Below are positions 17,047-27,866 of a stretch of 64,000 bases of DNA, in pieces. How positions within the stretch are numbered: the first letter of the stretch is position 1; each line of letters begins with the position of its first letter. Source of the stretch: Pseudomonas nunensis (GTDB lineage Bacteria > Pseudomonadota > Gammaproteobacteria > Pseudomonadales > Pseudomonadaceae); contig NZ_CP101125.1 in NCBI RefSeq assembly GCF_024296925.1, positions 2,854,501 to 2,918,500 of the forward strand. The letters are read 5' to 3'. The translations under genes were made by a program, and so were the position numbers. The notes below the pieces were generated by a model that worked only from the letters and a program-made list of their open reading frames with translations, had not been told where the DNA came from and did not search any database.

Positions 17047-19838
17047 ACCAGGCCTTGATCCAACCGCTGCGGGCGACCCTGCGGCTGCAATTTCATAAAG
17101 GTTTTACCCTCGACGATGCGGTGCCGCTGGTGCCGTACTTCGCCAGCCTGGGTATCAGCCATGTCTACGCGTCGCCGCTGCTCAGCGCCCGCGCCGGTTC
17201 GATGCACGGCTACGACGTGGTCGACCCGACCACGGTCAACCCGGAACTCGGCGGCGAAGCGGCACTGCGCCGTCTGGTCGATGCGTTGCGCCAGCAGAAG
17301 ATGGGGCTGATCCTCGACATCGTCTCCAACCACATGGCGGTCGGCGGTGGCGATAACCCTTGGTGGCTGGACTTGCTGGAATGGGGACGCCTGAGTCCTT
17401 ACGGCGAGTTTTTCGACATCCAGTGGCATTCCCCCGACCCGCTGATGGAAGGCCAGTTGCTGCTGCCGTTTCTGGGCAGCGACTACGGCGTGGCGTTGCA
17501 GGACGGCACCCTGCCCCTGCGCTTCGATGCCGAACACGGCGCGTTTTATGTCGAGCACTACGATCATCACTTTCCGATCTGCCCGACCGGCTACGGTGAT
17601 TTGCTCAAGCCTGACGATCAACTGAATGCCGAACAAACCGAGCAACTGAAGTTTCTCGCCGATCGTTTTGCAGCCCTGAGCTACCAGACCGATGCCCATA
17701 GCCTGGCGATTCCCCTGCAAGAGGAATTGCGCGAGTTGGCCAGCGACCCGGCCATGCTGCACGCCATCCAACAGCACATCAGCACTTATGACTCGCTGAC
17801 AACAGAAGGCTTCCAAAACCTGCACAACCTGCTGGAGCGCCAGAGTTATCGGCTGGCCAGTTGGCGCACGGCGGCGGACGACATCAACTGGCGGCGCTTC
17901 TTCGATGTGAATGAACTCGGCGGCCTGCGGGTTGAACGCCCGGCAGTCTTCGAGGAAACCCACGCGAAGATCTTCGAACTGATTTCCGAAGGCCTGGTGG
18001 ACGGCTTGCGCATCGACCATATCGACGGCCTCGCCGACCCACGCGGTTATTGCCGCAAACTGCGGCGTCGGGTCGATAGCCTGTCACCGCAGCGGCACCT
18101 GCCGATCTACGTCGAGAAGATCCTCGGCGAAGGTGAAACCCTGCACCGTGACTGGTCGGTGGATGGCACCACCGGTTATGAATTCATGAATCAATTGTCG
18201 TTGCTGCAACACGATCCCGCCGGCGCCGAAACCCTCGGTGAACTGTGGAGTCGCCATAGCGAACGGCCCGCCGAATTCATCCAGGAAGCGCAACTGGCGC
18301 GCCAGCAGATCCTCAACGGTTCGCTGGCCGGGGATTTCGAAAGCGTCGCCCAGGCCCTGCTGCAAGTGGCCCGGGATGACGTGATGACCCGCGACCTGAC
18401 CCTCGGCGCGATCCGCCGGGCATTGCAGGAACTGATCGTGCACTTCCCGGTGTACCGCACCTACATCAGCCCGCGTGGTCGCTCGGCCGAAGACGATGTG
18501 TTTTTCCAGCAAGCCATGGACGGTGCACGGCAGACCTTGGGCGAGGCCGACTGGCCGGTGCTCGATTGCATCGCTGGCTGGCTCGGTGGCGAACCCTGGC
18601 GTAAACGCCCGGTGGGCCGCCAGCGCAAGATCCTCAAACATGCTTGCGTGCGCTTCCAGCAATTGACGTCACCGGCGGCGGCCAAGGCCGTCGAAGACAC
18701 CGCGTTCTATCGTTCGGCGGTGTTGCTGTCGCGCAATGACGTGGGCTTCAGCACCGAACAGTTCAGCGCGCCGGTCAGCGATTTCCACGACGCTTGCCTG
18801 CAACGCCTGGAAGCGTTTCCCAACAACCTGCTGGCCACCGCGACCCACGATCACAAGCGTGGCGAAGACACCCGGGCGCGTCTCGCGGTGTTGAGCGAGC
18901 GCAGCGGCTGGTACGCCGAACAGGTCGAACACTGGCGAAACCTGGCGCGCGAACTGCGCACCGACGACAGCTCGCCCTCGGCCGGCGATGAGTTGATCCT
19001 CTATCAAGCGATCCTCGGCAGTTGGCCGCTGGAACTGCGTAGCGATGATCAACCGGCGCTGGAGGATTACGCCAAACGCCTGTGGCAGTGGCAGCAAAAA
19101 GCCCTGCGCGAAGCCAAGTTGCAAAGCAGCTGGAGCGCGCCGAACGACGCTTACGAACAGGCCACCGAAGCCTTTCTCAATCGCTTGCTGCTGAGCCCCG
19201 AAGGTCAGCCGTTGCGTTCGGCCCTGGGTGAAGCGGCACAGGCGATTGCTGCGCCCGGCGCGCTGAATGGTTTGGCGCAAACCTTGCTGCGCATGACTGT
19301 GCCGGGGGTGCCGGATCTGTATCAGGGCAACGACTTCTGGGACTTTACCCTGGTCGATCCGGACAACCGCCGGCCGGTGGATTACGCCGCTCGACAACAG
19401 GCTTTGCAGGCCCCACTCGACCTGTCCGGGCTGTTGGCGAACTGGCGTGACGGGCGCATCAAACAACGGCTGGTCGCCCATACGTTGAACCGTCGGGCCG
19501 AGTACGCCGAGCTGTTTCGCCAAGGGACCTATACGGCCCTTGAAGTGCTCGGCAGCGAGGCTCATCGCGTGTTGGCGTTCATGCGTTCGCTGGAAGGCCA
19601 ACGCGCCATCGTGATCGTGCCGATACGCTGTGCCGGGTTGCTGGAAAACAGTGCCGCGCCTCAGGTGGACGCGCTGCGATGGGGCGATACGCGGGTCAAA
19701 TTACCGTTCACCACCCCGAACGAAAACCTGAAGGGACTTTTTTCAAACGCCGCAGTCACAAAAAACATGGAGCTGGAAATCAGCGCCGCGCTGGGGGACT
19801 TCCCGGTCAATCTCTTTATCCAAACTATCGACACTTGA
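17043..19838 (+). CDS. treY: Malto-oligosyltrehalose synthase TreY
   Basis: 931 residues, GH13. It rearranges the reducing-end alpha-1,4 bond of maltodextrin into an alpha,alpha-1,1 trehalosyl end. Visible signatures: YASPLLSARAGSMHGYDV near the N-terminus, nucleophile Asp in DGLRIDHIDGLADPRGY, Glu in IYVEKILGEGE, Asp in TATHDHKRGEDTRARL, and a C-terminal VPGVPDLYQGNDFWDF. Its length is usual for proteobacterial TreY, longer than the archaeal form (~720). It is coupled to malQ by ATGA; the DUF2934 gene follows 21 bp later. Confidence 0.95.
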   Translation: MNQALIQPLRATLRLQFHKGFTLDDAVPLVPYFASLGISHVYASPLLSARAGSMHGYDVVDPTTVNPELGGEAALRRLVDALRQQKMGLILDIVSNHMAVGGGDNPWWLDLLEWGRLSPYGEFFDIQWHSPDPLMEGQLLLPFLGSDYGVALQDGTLPLRFDAEHGAFYVEHYDHHFPICPTGYGDLLKPDDQLNAEQTEQLKFLADRFAALSYQTDAHSLAIPLQEELRELASDPAMLHAIQQHISTYDSLTTEGFQNLHNLLERQSYRLASWRTAADDINWRRFFDVNELGGLRVERPAVFEETHAKIFELISEGLVDGLRIDHIDGLADPRGYCRKLRRRVDSLSPQRHLPIYVEKILGEGETLHRDWSVDGTTGYEFMNQLSLLQHDPAGAETLGELWSRHSERPAEFIQEAQLARQQILNGSLAGDFESVAQALLQVARDDVMTRDLTLGAIRRALQELIVHFPVYRTYISPRGRSAEDDVFFQQAMDGARQTLGEADWPVLDCIAGWLGGEPWRKRPVGRQRKILKHACVRFQQLTSPAAAKAVEDTAFYRSAVLLSRNDVGFSTEQFSAPVSDFHDACLQRLEAFPNNLLATATHDHKRGEDTRARLAVLSERSGWYAEQVEHWRNLARELRTDDSSPSAGDELILYQAILGSWPLELRSDDQPALEDYAKRLWQWQQKALREAKLQSSWSAPNDAYEQATEAFLNRLLLSPEGQPLRSALGEAAQAIAAPGALNGLAQTLLRMTVPGVPDLYQGNDFWDFTLVDPDNRRPVDYAARQQALQAPLDLSGLLANWRDGRIKQRLVAHTLNRRAEYAELFRQGTYTALEVLGSEAHRVLAFMRSLEGQRAIVIVPIRCAGLLENSAAPQVDALRWGDTRVKLPFTTPNENLKGLFSNAAVTKNMELEISAALGDFPVNLFIQTIDT

Positions 19839-19859
19839 GTTCAGTTCAGGAGCATTGCG

Positions 19860-20201
19860 ATGAGTACCGAAGATAAACGCGTTCGCGAATTTGCCTATCA
19901 AATCTGGGAGTCGGAAGGGAAACCCGAAGGCCAGGAAGAGCGCCACTGGGAGATGGCGCGCAAGCTGGCCGAAGCCGAAGCCCTGGCGCCGAAAAAATCG
20001 CCGAAAGCTGCCGGCAGCAAGGCTGCTGCGGCCAAACCGGCTGCCGCCAAGGCTGACAGCAAACTCAACGGTCAGGCCGATGGCAAGGCTGCGGCGTCCA
20101 AAGCCAAGGCCAAACCTGCTGCGGCCGCCAAAGTAACCCCGCCGGGTGAAAAGGCTCCCGAGAAAAAACCACGCGCCGCGAAAAAACCGCCAACGGTTTA
20201 A
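19860..20201 (+). CDS. DUF2934 protein with Lys/Ala-rich tail
   Basis: 113 residues. The first ~40 match the DUF2934 family: VREFAYQIWESEGKPEG, then EERHWEMARKLAEAEA. The remaining ~70 residues are low-complexity Lys/Ala/Pro (SKAAAAKPAAAKAD, PEKKPRAAKKPPTV), strongly basic and like the tails of bacterial histone-H1-like proteins such as AlgP. DUF2934 genes commonly sit in glycogen/trehalose clusters, but no function is known to me. A good GGAG lies upstream of the start. A nucleic-acid or polyanion-binding tail is inference from composition. Confidence 0.8.
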   Translation: MSTEDKRVREFAYQIWESEGKPEGQEERHWEMARKLAEAEALAPKKSPKAAGSKAAAAKPAAAKADSKLNGQADGKAAASKAKAKPAAAAKVTPPGEKAPEKKPRAAKKPPTV

Positions 20202-20291
20202 CGCTTCACGCCTTGTCCTGATTGATCTCGTGGCGAGTTCGCTCGCCACTGTGGGCGCACTCGCCCGGAATAAAGAGAACGCTGCAGTCCT

Positions 20292-20381
20292 TGTGGGAGC
20301 GGGCTTGCTCGCGAAAGCGGTGTGTCATTCAGCATCGATGTTGATTGACCCACCGCTTTCGCGAGCAAGCCCGCTCCCACA
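20292..20381. repeat. REP doublet (BIME)
   Basis: GTGGGAGCGGGCTTGCTCGC at the left and its inverted copy at the right around a ~40-nt spacer, between the DUF2934 gene and glgX. The DUF2934-glgX gap (241 bp) otherwise holds only the glgX ribosome site (GCAGGAG). Confidence 0.9.
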
Positions 20382-20442
20382 GGGTCCGCCCCTGACTGAT
20401 CCGCCACACCCGAATTCGTACCCCTATTTTGCAGGAGCATTT

Positions 20443-22602
<2,160 letters not shown>

Positions 22603-22603
22603 A

Positions 22604-23593
22604 ATGGACCTTCAGACGTTTCTGCAACAGCAATCCACGGACTGCGCCGATACACAGGCGCTAGGCCGTTGCCTGCGGGCGTTGGTGGAGGCTGGTCTCG
22701 ACCAGCTTCCGCTGCCCGGCAGTGGCGAGACGCTGGAACGCTTCCAGCGCCTGGCCGAGGTCGGTGGCCACGACCTCGGGTTGTGCAAATTGTACGAAGG
22801 GCATACCGATGCGCTGGCGATCATCCAGCAACTCGGTGGCTCACCGACTCCCGCCAGCACTTGGGGCATGTGGGCCGCCGAACCGCCGCAAGCCAAGGTT
22901 CGGGTCAGCCCTTCGGGGCACATGGTGTTGCTCAATGGACGCAAGGCTTGGTGCTCCGGCGCGGCGGTACTCAGCCATGCCTTGCTCACCGCTTGGGATG
23001 ATCAGGACCGCCAGCAACTGGTGGCGGTCGCGCTGGATCAGCCGGGGGTGAACGTCACCGCTGACGGCTGGCATGCGGTGGGCATGGGCGCCACCGGTAG
23101 CGTCGAAGTGTTGTTCGAAGGTGCGGAAGCCCAAGCCATCGGCAACCCCGGCGACTATTTGCAACGGCCAGGTTTCTGGCAAGGCGGGATCGGGATTGCC
23201 GCGTGCTGGTACGGCGCGGCGCAGAGCATCGCCGAGCGCTTGCGCCGTCACTGCGCGCAACGTCCGGAATCGCATGCCCTGGCCCATCTCGGCGCGGTGG
23301 ACAGTGCCTTGCATGCAGCGGCGCAAGTGTTGCGGGTCAGTGCCATGACCATCGACACCACACCGCTGGAAGACGCCGAACTGCTCGCCCGGCGCGCTCG
23401 TGCAGTGGTCGAGCACAGCGCCGAACTCGTCATCCAGCACGTCGGCCATGCCCTCGGTGCCGGGCCTTATTGCAAGGATCGACAGTTCGCCCGATTGATC
23501 GCTGATTTGCCGGTGTTCCTGCGCCAAAGCCACGCTGAACGGGACCTCGCCGCCCTCGGCGAACAGGTGGTCAACGGAGGGTGGACGCTATGA
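22604..23593 (+). CDS. Acyl-CoA dehydrogenase-like flavoprotein
   Basis: 329 residues, about 50 shorter than a usual acyl-CoA dehydrogenase (ACAD). The middle beta-domain segment GRKAWCSGAAVLSHALLTAW and the C-terminal four-helix part (AAQVLRVSAM..., RQSHAERDLAALGEQV) support the ACAD fold. I do not find the usual 'YEG' catalytic glutamate loop, and the N-terminal helical domain is short. An oxidoreductase or monooxygenase of the ACAD superfamily, or a redox-silent member, is therefore possible. It starts 1 bp after glgX and overlaps the PIG-L gene by ATGA. As the first member of the ACAD/PIG-L/NodS-like/GT2 cassette, its substrate is probably the lipid or sugar those genes handle (inference). 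Confidence 0.75.
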   Translation: MDLQTFLQQQSTDCADTQALGRCLRALVEAGLDQLPLPGSGETLERFQRLAEVGGHDLGLCKLYEGHTDALAIIQQLGGSPTPASTWGMWAAEPPQAKVRVSPSGHMVLLNGRKAWCSGAAVLSHALLTAWDDQDRQQLVAVALDQPGVNVTADGWHAVGMGATGSVEVLFEGAEAQAIGNPGDYLQRPGFWQGGIGIAACWYGAAQSIAERLRRHCAQRPESHALAHLGAVDSALHAAAQVLRVSAMTIDTTPLEDAELLARRARAVVEHSAELVIQHVGHALGAGPYCKDRQFARLIADLPVFLRQSHAERDLAALGEQVVNGGWTL

Positions 23594-24348
23594 AAGCCAA
23601 CCCCATCGTCGGCCAGGGCACGCCACTGCATCTGTGGCAAACCTCCCAACAACTGGCGCAATTGCCGGTGATCGACATTCTGGAGCTGGTGCCCGAAGGC
23701 TCACGCGCCGTGATCATCGCCCCGCACCCGGATGACGAAGTGCTCGGCTGCGGCGGCTTTCTGCAACTGCTCGCCGACGCTGGCCGGGCGTTGCAGCTGA
23801 TCTCGGTCACCGACGGCAGTGCCAGTCACCCCGGCTCCCGGCGCTGGCCCGTAGAACGTTTGAGCGCGGTGCGGCCGCAGGAATCCGCCGAAGCCCTGCG
23901 CCGGCTCGGTTTGCCGCTGCACAGCCTGAAATGGCTGCGCGGCGGTTTTGCCGACAGCCAGGTGGCCGCGCGGGAAGCCGAGTTGAGCGCATTCATCGAA
24001 CGTCACTTGCGACCCGACGACGTGGTCTTCACCACCTGGCGCGAGGACGGCCATTGCGACCACGAAGCCGTGGGCCGGGCCAGTGCCGACGCGGCCAATC
24101 GGGTCGGCGCGACGTTGCATGAACTGCCTGTGTGGACCTGGCACTGGGCAACCCCGGAAGACAGCTTTGTACCCTGGGAGCGCGCACGCAAGATTCTGCT
24201 CGACCCGCACCTGGTCGCCCGCAAGCGTCACGCCATCCATGCTTTCGCCAGTCAGTTAGAAGGTGATCCGCAAGTCGGTCTGCCGCCCGTGCTCGCGCCC
24301 TATGTATTGGATCGGTTGCTGCAACCGTTTGAAGTGGTGTTTCTATGA
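23590..24348 (+). CDS. PIG-L family deacetylase (catalytic residues intact)
   Basis: 252 residues, LmbE/PIG-L fold. These zinc enzymes remove N-acetyl groups from GlcNAc-type sugars or related amides. The first motif APHPDDE gives His46 and Asp49 (zinc) and Asp48 (general base). The second motif GHCDH gives His155 (catalytic) and His158 (zinc). Other family signatures are VTDGSASHPGS and RRLGLP. There is no signal peptide, so it is cytoplasmic. ATGA overlaps link it to the flavoprotein and the methyltransferase. The paralogue at 25781-26539 aligns without gaps through both motifs but has lost Asp48 and His155. Confidence 0.9.
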   Translation: MKANPIVGQGTPLHLWQTSQQLAQLPVIDILELVPEGSRAVIIAPHPDDEVLGCGGFLQLLADAGRALQLISVTDGSASHPGSRRWPVERLSAVRPQESAEALRRLGLPLHSLKWLRGGFADSQVAAREAELSAFIERHLRPDDVVFTTWREDGHCDHEAVGRASADAANRVGATLHELPVWTWHWATPEDSFVPWERARKILLDPHLVARKRHAIHAFASQLEGDPQVGLPPVLAPYVLDRLLQPFEVVFL

Positions 24349-24944
24349 GTGTCGAGGATCGTTATTTCGACGGGTTGTTCTCGGGCAACGACGACCCTTG
24401 GGCGTTTCGCCAACGCTGGTACGAACAGCGCAAACGCGCGATCACCCTCGCCGCCCTGCCCCGGCCGCATTACCGTTCTATCTTCGAACCCGGTTGCGCC
24501 AACGGAGAGCTGAGCGCCGAGCTGGCCAGCCGCTGCGACCGTCTGCTGTGTTGCGACACCGCAGCCGCCGCCGTCGCACTGGCCCGTACACGCCTGAGCC
24601 TGTTCGACCACGCCGAAGTCCGCCAAAGTCGCTTGCCGGGCGAGTGGCCCGAAGAGAAATTCGACCTGATTGTCATCAGCGAGATCGGCTACTACCTGGA
24701 CGCCGACGACCTCAAACGCCTGATCGTCCTGGCCGAACAATCGCTGACCGCCGATGGCCAACTGCTCGCCTGCCACTGGCGCCCGCCCATTGACGGCTGC
24801 CCGCTGAACGCCCGCCAGGTCCATGACCTGCTCCACGAACACTTGCACTTGCCGCGCCTGGTCCTGCATCAGGAAGCGGATTTTCTGTTGGAACTCTGGA
24901 GCCGAGAACCCCGCTCCGTGGCGGCTCTGGAGGGCTTGCGATGA
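24345..24944 (+). CDS. NodS-like SAM-dependent methyltransferase
   Basis: 199 residues, class I methyltransferase. The SAM-binding motif I is IFEPGCANGELSAELA, motif II-like CDRLLCCDTAAAAV, and FDLIVISEIGYYLD is the post-II strand with the NodS-type EIGYY. The start DRYFDGLFSGNDDPWAFR matches the NodS family (N-methyltransferases of amino sugars in Nod factors). PIG-L and NodS-like domains are also found fused in other bacteria (from memory), which supports a shared substrate: deacetylation, then methylation of the freed amine. It overlaps both neighbours by ATGA. Confidence 0.85.
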   Translation: MSVEDRYFDGLFSGNDDPWAFRQRWYEQRKRAITLAALPRPHYRSIFEPGCANGELSAELASRCDRLLCCDTAAAAVALARTRLSLFDHAEVRQSRLPGEWPEEKFDLIVISEIGYYLDADDLKRLIVLAEQSLTADGQLLACHWRPPIDGCPLNARQVHDLLHEHLHLPRLVLHQEADFLLELWSREPRSVAALEGLR

Positions 24945-25600
24945 TTGGAATCCTGATCCCGGCGCACAACGAAGAAGACTTGCTCGAACCCTGCATCCGC
25001 GCAGCCCTGCGCGCCGGTTGCCATGAGAGGCTGGAGGGCGAACCGGTGATGGTGCTGGTGGTGCTCGACAGTTGCACCGACCGCTCGGCGCAGATAGTCG
25101 CGCAATACCCGGTGCACAGCCTGGAGATCGAAGCCCGCAATGTCGGGGAAGCCCGGGCCGCCGGAGCGCGTTATCTGCTGGAACAGGGCGCGCGCTGGAT
25201 TTCCTGTTCGGATGCCGACAGCCTGGTGTCGAAAGACTGGCTGGTGGCGCAATTGGCGTTGGGCGCCGATGCGGTGTGCGGCACGGTCACGGTGGATCAG
25301 TGGCACGCCGATTTCGACGAGTCGGCACAGATTCGCTATCACCAGCATTACCAGGCACGGGACGGTCACCGTCATATCCACGGCGCAAACCTGGGCATCA
25401 GCGCCGAGGCGTATCAGCGCGCCGGCGGCTTCGAACCGCTGGCCTGCGATGAGGATGTGCAACTGGTGCGACAGCTGGAACTCTGTGGCGCGAATATCGC
25501 CTGGAGCCACCAGCCACAGGTGCTGACCAGCGCGCGCCTGGACAGCCGGGCCCGGGGTGGCTTCGGCGATTTTTTGCGGAACATGGTGCAAGTCGAGTAA
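24941..25600 (+). CDS. GT2-type glycosyltransferase
   Basis: 219 residues. The GT-A/GT2 start is IGILIPAHNEEDLLEPCI, then VLVVLDSCTDRSAQI and the metal/nucleotide-sugar motif SCSDADSLVSKDW (DxD-like). GANLGISAEAYQRAGGFEPL and CDEDVQLVRQLE provide the acceptor/ED motif. It is short, lacks membrane segments, and is soluble. It should transfer a sugar from a nucleotide sugar to the cassette's acceptor. It is the last member of the four-gene overlapping run; 180 bp follow before the second PIG-L gene. Confidence 0.85.
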   Translation: MIGILIPAHNEEDLLEPCIRAALRAGCHERLEGEPVMVLVVLDSCTDRSAQIVAQYPVHSLEIEARNVGEARAAGARYLLEQGARWISCSDADSLVSKDWLVAQLALGADAVCGTVTVDQWHADFDESAQIRYHQHYQARDGHRHIHGANLGISAEAYQRAGGFEPLACDEDVQLVRQLELCGANIAWSHQPQVLTSARLDSRARGGFGDFLRNMVQVE

Positions 25601-25780
25601 AAAAAACCGGATCAGATGCAACAGTGAGGCGACGAATACCGTTGTATGAGCAATACTCTTGTTCGCTGCAATCCAGGGTTCGGAGCGCGGCACATTGCTA
25701 TCAACCAGCCTTCACGGGTCTGCCAGGCTTGAAATCAAGCAACGCATGACTGAGGGCGAGACACAACAAGGACGTAACCC

Positions 25781-26539
25781 ATGAAACCGGTTTACCTCAA
25801 CGAAAGTACCCTGCCTTCACAGATCTGGAACAACGCGCCGCAACTCGACAATATCCCGGTGATCAACACCCAGACCCTGGTTCCCGAAGGCGCTCGCGCC
25901 GTGCTGATCGCGCCCCATCCCGGCGATGAAGTGGTGATGTGCGGCGGTTTGCTGCAGCTGTTATCCACCCTCGGCCACCCCTTGCAATTGATCTCGATTA
26001 CCGACGGCAGCGCCAGCCATCCGGGCTCGCAGCAGTGGTCGGAGAAACGCCTGAGCGTGTTCCGCCCCCAGGAAAGTGTCGAAGCTTTACGCCGTCTCGG
26101 TTTGCCGATGCACAGCCTGAAATGGATTCGTGGGGGGTTCGCCGATAACGCCTTGGCTGAGCGCGAACAACAATTGAGCCACTACATCGCGCGCTACCTG
26201 CGGCCGGGAGACGTGGTGTTCAGCACCTGGAGTGAAGACGGCATCGATGACCATGATGCGGTTGGCCGGGCTGCCGCCAGGGCGGCGGCGATTGTCGGTG
26301 TGACGTACCACGAAATCCCGGTCTGGGCCTGGCACTGGCCGATGCGCGAGCAAGGGCAGATCCCATGGCACCGGGCGCGCAAGGTCCGTCTGGACACCTG
26401 GACCATCGCGCGCAAAAGCCACGCCACCCACGCCTACGCCAGCCAGCTCGACGGCGAACCCGCCATCGGCATCGCCCCGCTACTGCCCAGGGCGCTACTG
26501 GAGCGGATCCGATTGCCGTATGAAATCGTGTTTGTCTGA
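25781..26539 (+). CDS. PIG-L paralogue lacking catalytic Asp and His (probable pseudo-deacetylase)
   Basis: 252 residues, the same length as and closely related to the PIG-L protein at 23590-24348 (no gaps needed through residue 158). The zinc ligands His46, Asp49 and His158 are kept. The general-base Asp48 is Gly (APHPGDE, codon GGC at 25922) and the catalytic His155 is Ile (GIDDH, codon ATC at 26243). In MshB-type enzymes the equivalent Asp15 and His144 are needed for hydrolysis, so this protein probably does not deacetylate. It may bind the substrate or regulate the active paralogue. It has its own 180-bp upstream region and AAGGA before the start. The frame is intact and its codon use is like its neighbours, so it is not decaying. 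Confidence 0.88.
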   Translation: MKPVYLNESTLPSQIWNNAPQLDNIPVINTQTLVPEGARAVLIAPHPGDEVVMCGGLLQLLSTLGHPLQLISITDGSASHPGSQQWSEKRLSVFRPQESVEALRRLGLPMHSLKWIRGGFADNALAEREQQLSHYIARYLRPGDVVFSTWSEDGIDDHDAVGRAAARAAAIVGVTYHEIPVWAWHWPMREQGQIPWHRARKVRLDTWTIARKSHATHAYASQLDGEPAIGIAPLLPRALLERIRLPYEIVFV

Positions 26540-26570
26540 GAGCGCTATTCTCAAAACAACGATGTACCCC

Positions 26571-26930
26571 TGTGGGAGCGAGCTTGCTCGCGATAGCGGT
26601 GTATCAGTCACTATCAATATCGACTGGCATACCGCTATCGCGAGCAAGCTCGCTCCCACAATTGACTCGCGGTGGACACAGGTTTTATGTACGACCTAAA
26701 TCCCCTGTGGGAGCGGGCTTGCTCGCGAAGGGGCCGGCACATTCACCCTCAACGCTGACTGACACTCCGTCTTCGCGAGCAAGCCCGCTCCCACAATAGA
26801 CTCGTGGTGGACACAGGTTTTATGTACGACTTCAATCCCCTGTGGGAGCGGGCTTGCTCGCGAAGGGGCCGGCACATTCACCATCAACGGTGACTGACAC
26901 ACCGTCTTCGCGAGCAAGCCCGCTCCCACA
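26571..26930. repeat. Three tandem 135-bp BIME units (six REP copies)
   Basis: REP doublets start at 26571, 26706 and 26841, exactly 135 bp apart. Each unit is REP, ~40-nt spacer, inverted REP, and a linker containing GTGGACACAGGTTTTATGTA. Units 2 and 3 are almost identical (a handful of differences). Unit 1 differs more and carries the variant core GAGCGAGCTTGCTCGCGATA. The rest of the 499-bp gap to 27039 holds only the next gene's ribosome site. Confidence 0.95.
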
Positions 26931-27038
26931 GGGGATCTGCGATGGCTGCTTTATCCACGTTATCCCGGCAATCGGGCTGAACTGACCGCTTGCGCATCAG
27001 TCGCATTACTTGAGCAGCCCTGATTTAGAGGAGCCAAC

Positions 27039-27827
27039 GTGACCAGCGATTCGCTTAAATCCGTGCCACTGAACACCCCCACGGCGATTCATCGACTGCG
27101 AGTGCTGACGGTCAATACCCATAAAGGCTTTACCGCGCTCAACCGGCGTTTCATCCTGCCGGAGCTGCGCGAGGCGGTGCGCAGTACCTCGGCGGACCTG
27201 GTGTTTCTGCAGGAAGTGGTCGGCGAACACGAGCGGCACTCTTCCCGCTACAACGAATGGCCGCAGATGTCGCAATACGAATTTCTTGCCGACAGCATGT
27301 GGAGTGATTTCGCCTACGGCCGCAACGCGGTGTACCCCGACGGTCACCACGGCAATGCGCTGCTGTCGAAGTATCCGATTCGTGAATTCCGTAACCTCGA
27401 CGTTTCGATCACCGGCCCCGAGCGCCGTGGCTTGCTGCACTGTGTGCTGGACGTGCCGGGGCATGCCGAAGTGCATGCGATCTGCGTGCACCTGAGCCTG
27501 CTCGAAAGCCATCGCCAGTTACAGTTGCAGTTGCTCTGTCAATTGCTCGAATCCCTGCCCGACGATGCACCGGTGATCATCGCCGGTGATTTCAACGACT
27601 GGCAGTTGCAGGGCAATGCCGCCCTCGCCCGGCGCGATTATCTGCATGAAGCCTTCGAACGCCATCACGGCCGCCCCGCGAAGACCTACCCGGCGCGCTT
27701 CCCCCTGTTGCGCCTGGACCGGATCTACCTGCGCAATGCCAGCAGCCATAACCCCCGCATACTTGGTAACAAGCCCTGGACACATCTGTCGGACCATTTG
27801 CCGTTGGCGGTTGAAGTGCATCTGTGA
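27039..27827 (+). CDS. Endonuclease/exonuclease/phosphatase family protein (YbhP-like)
   Basis: 262 residues with the EEP phosphodiesterase motifs in order: LTVNTHKGF, the metal-binding Glu in [22 protein letters not shown], the VHLSLLE segment, [10 protein letters not shown] and the final [10 protein letters not shown]. Members cut phosphodiester bonds in nucleic acids, phospholipids or inositol phosphates. The closest relative I recall is YbhP, often beside cardiolipin synthase ClsB, which is not here. GTG 27039 is preceded by GAGGAG 7 bp upstream. There is no signal peptide. Confidence 0.85.
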   Translation: MTSDSLKSVPLNTPTAIHRLRVLTVNTHKGFTALNRRFILPELREAVRSTSADLVFLQEVVGEHERHSSRYNEWPQMSQYEFLADSMWSDFAYGRNAVYPDGHHGNALLSKYPIREFRNLDVSITGPERRGLLHCVLDVPGHAEVHAICVHLSLLESHRQLQLQLLCQLLESLPDDAPVIIAGDFNDWQLQGNAALARRDYLHEAFERHHGRPAKTYPARFPLLRLDRIYLRNASSHNPRILGNKPWTHLSDHLPLAVEVHL

Positions 27828-27866
27828 TCAGCCACACGGTCTGACTGATCAACGCTCACCCTCCAC

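Noticed and set aside
22604..25600. Mycothiol or bacillithiol biosynthesis from the PIG-L and glycosyltransferase pair
   Set aside because: Those pathways use GT4-type enzymes and a cysteine ligase. Here the transferase is GT2 and no ligase is present.
26571..26930. CRISPR array
   Set aside because: The repeats are inverted REP doublets with 135-bp period and variable spacer pairs, not short direct repeats with unique spacers. No cas genes are present.
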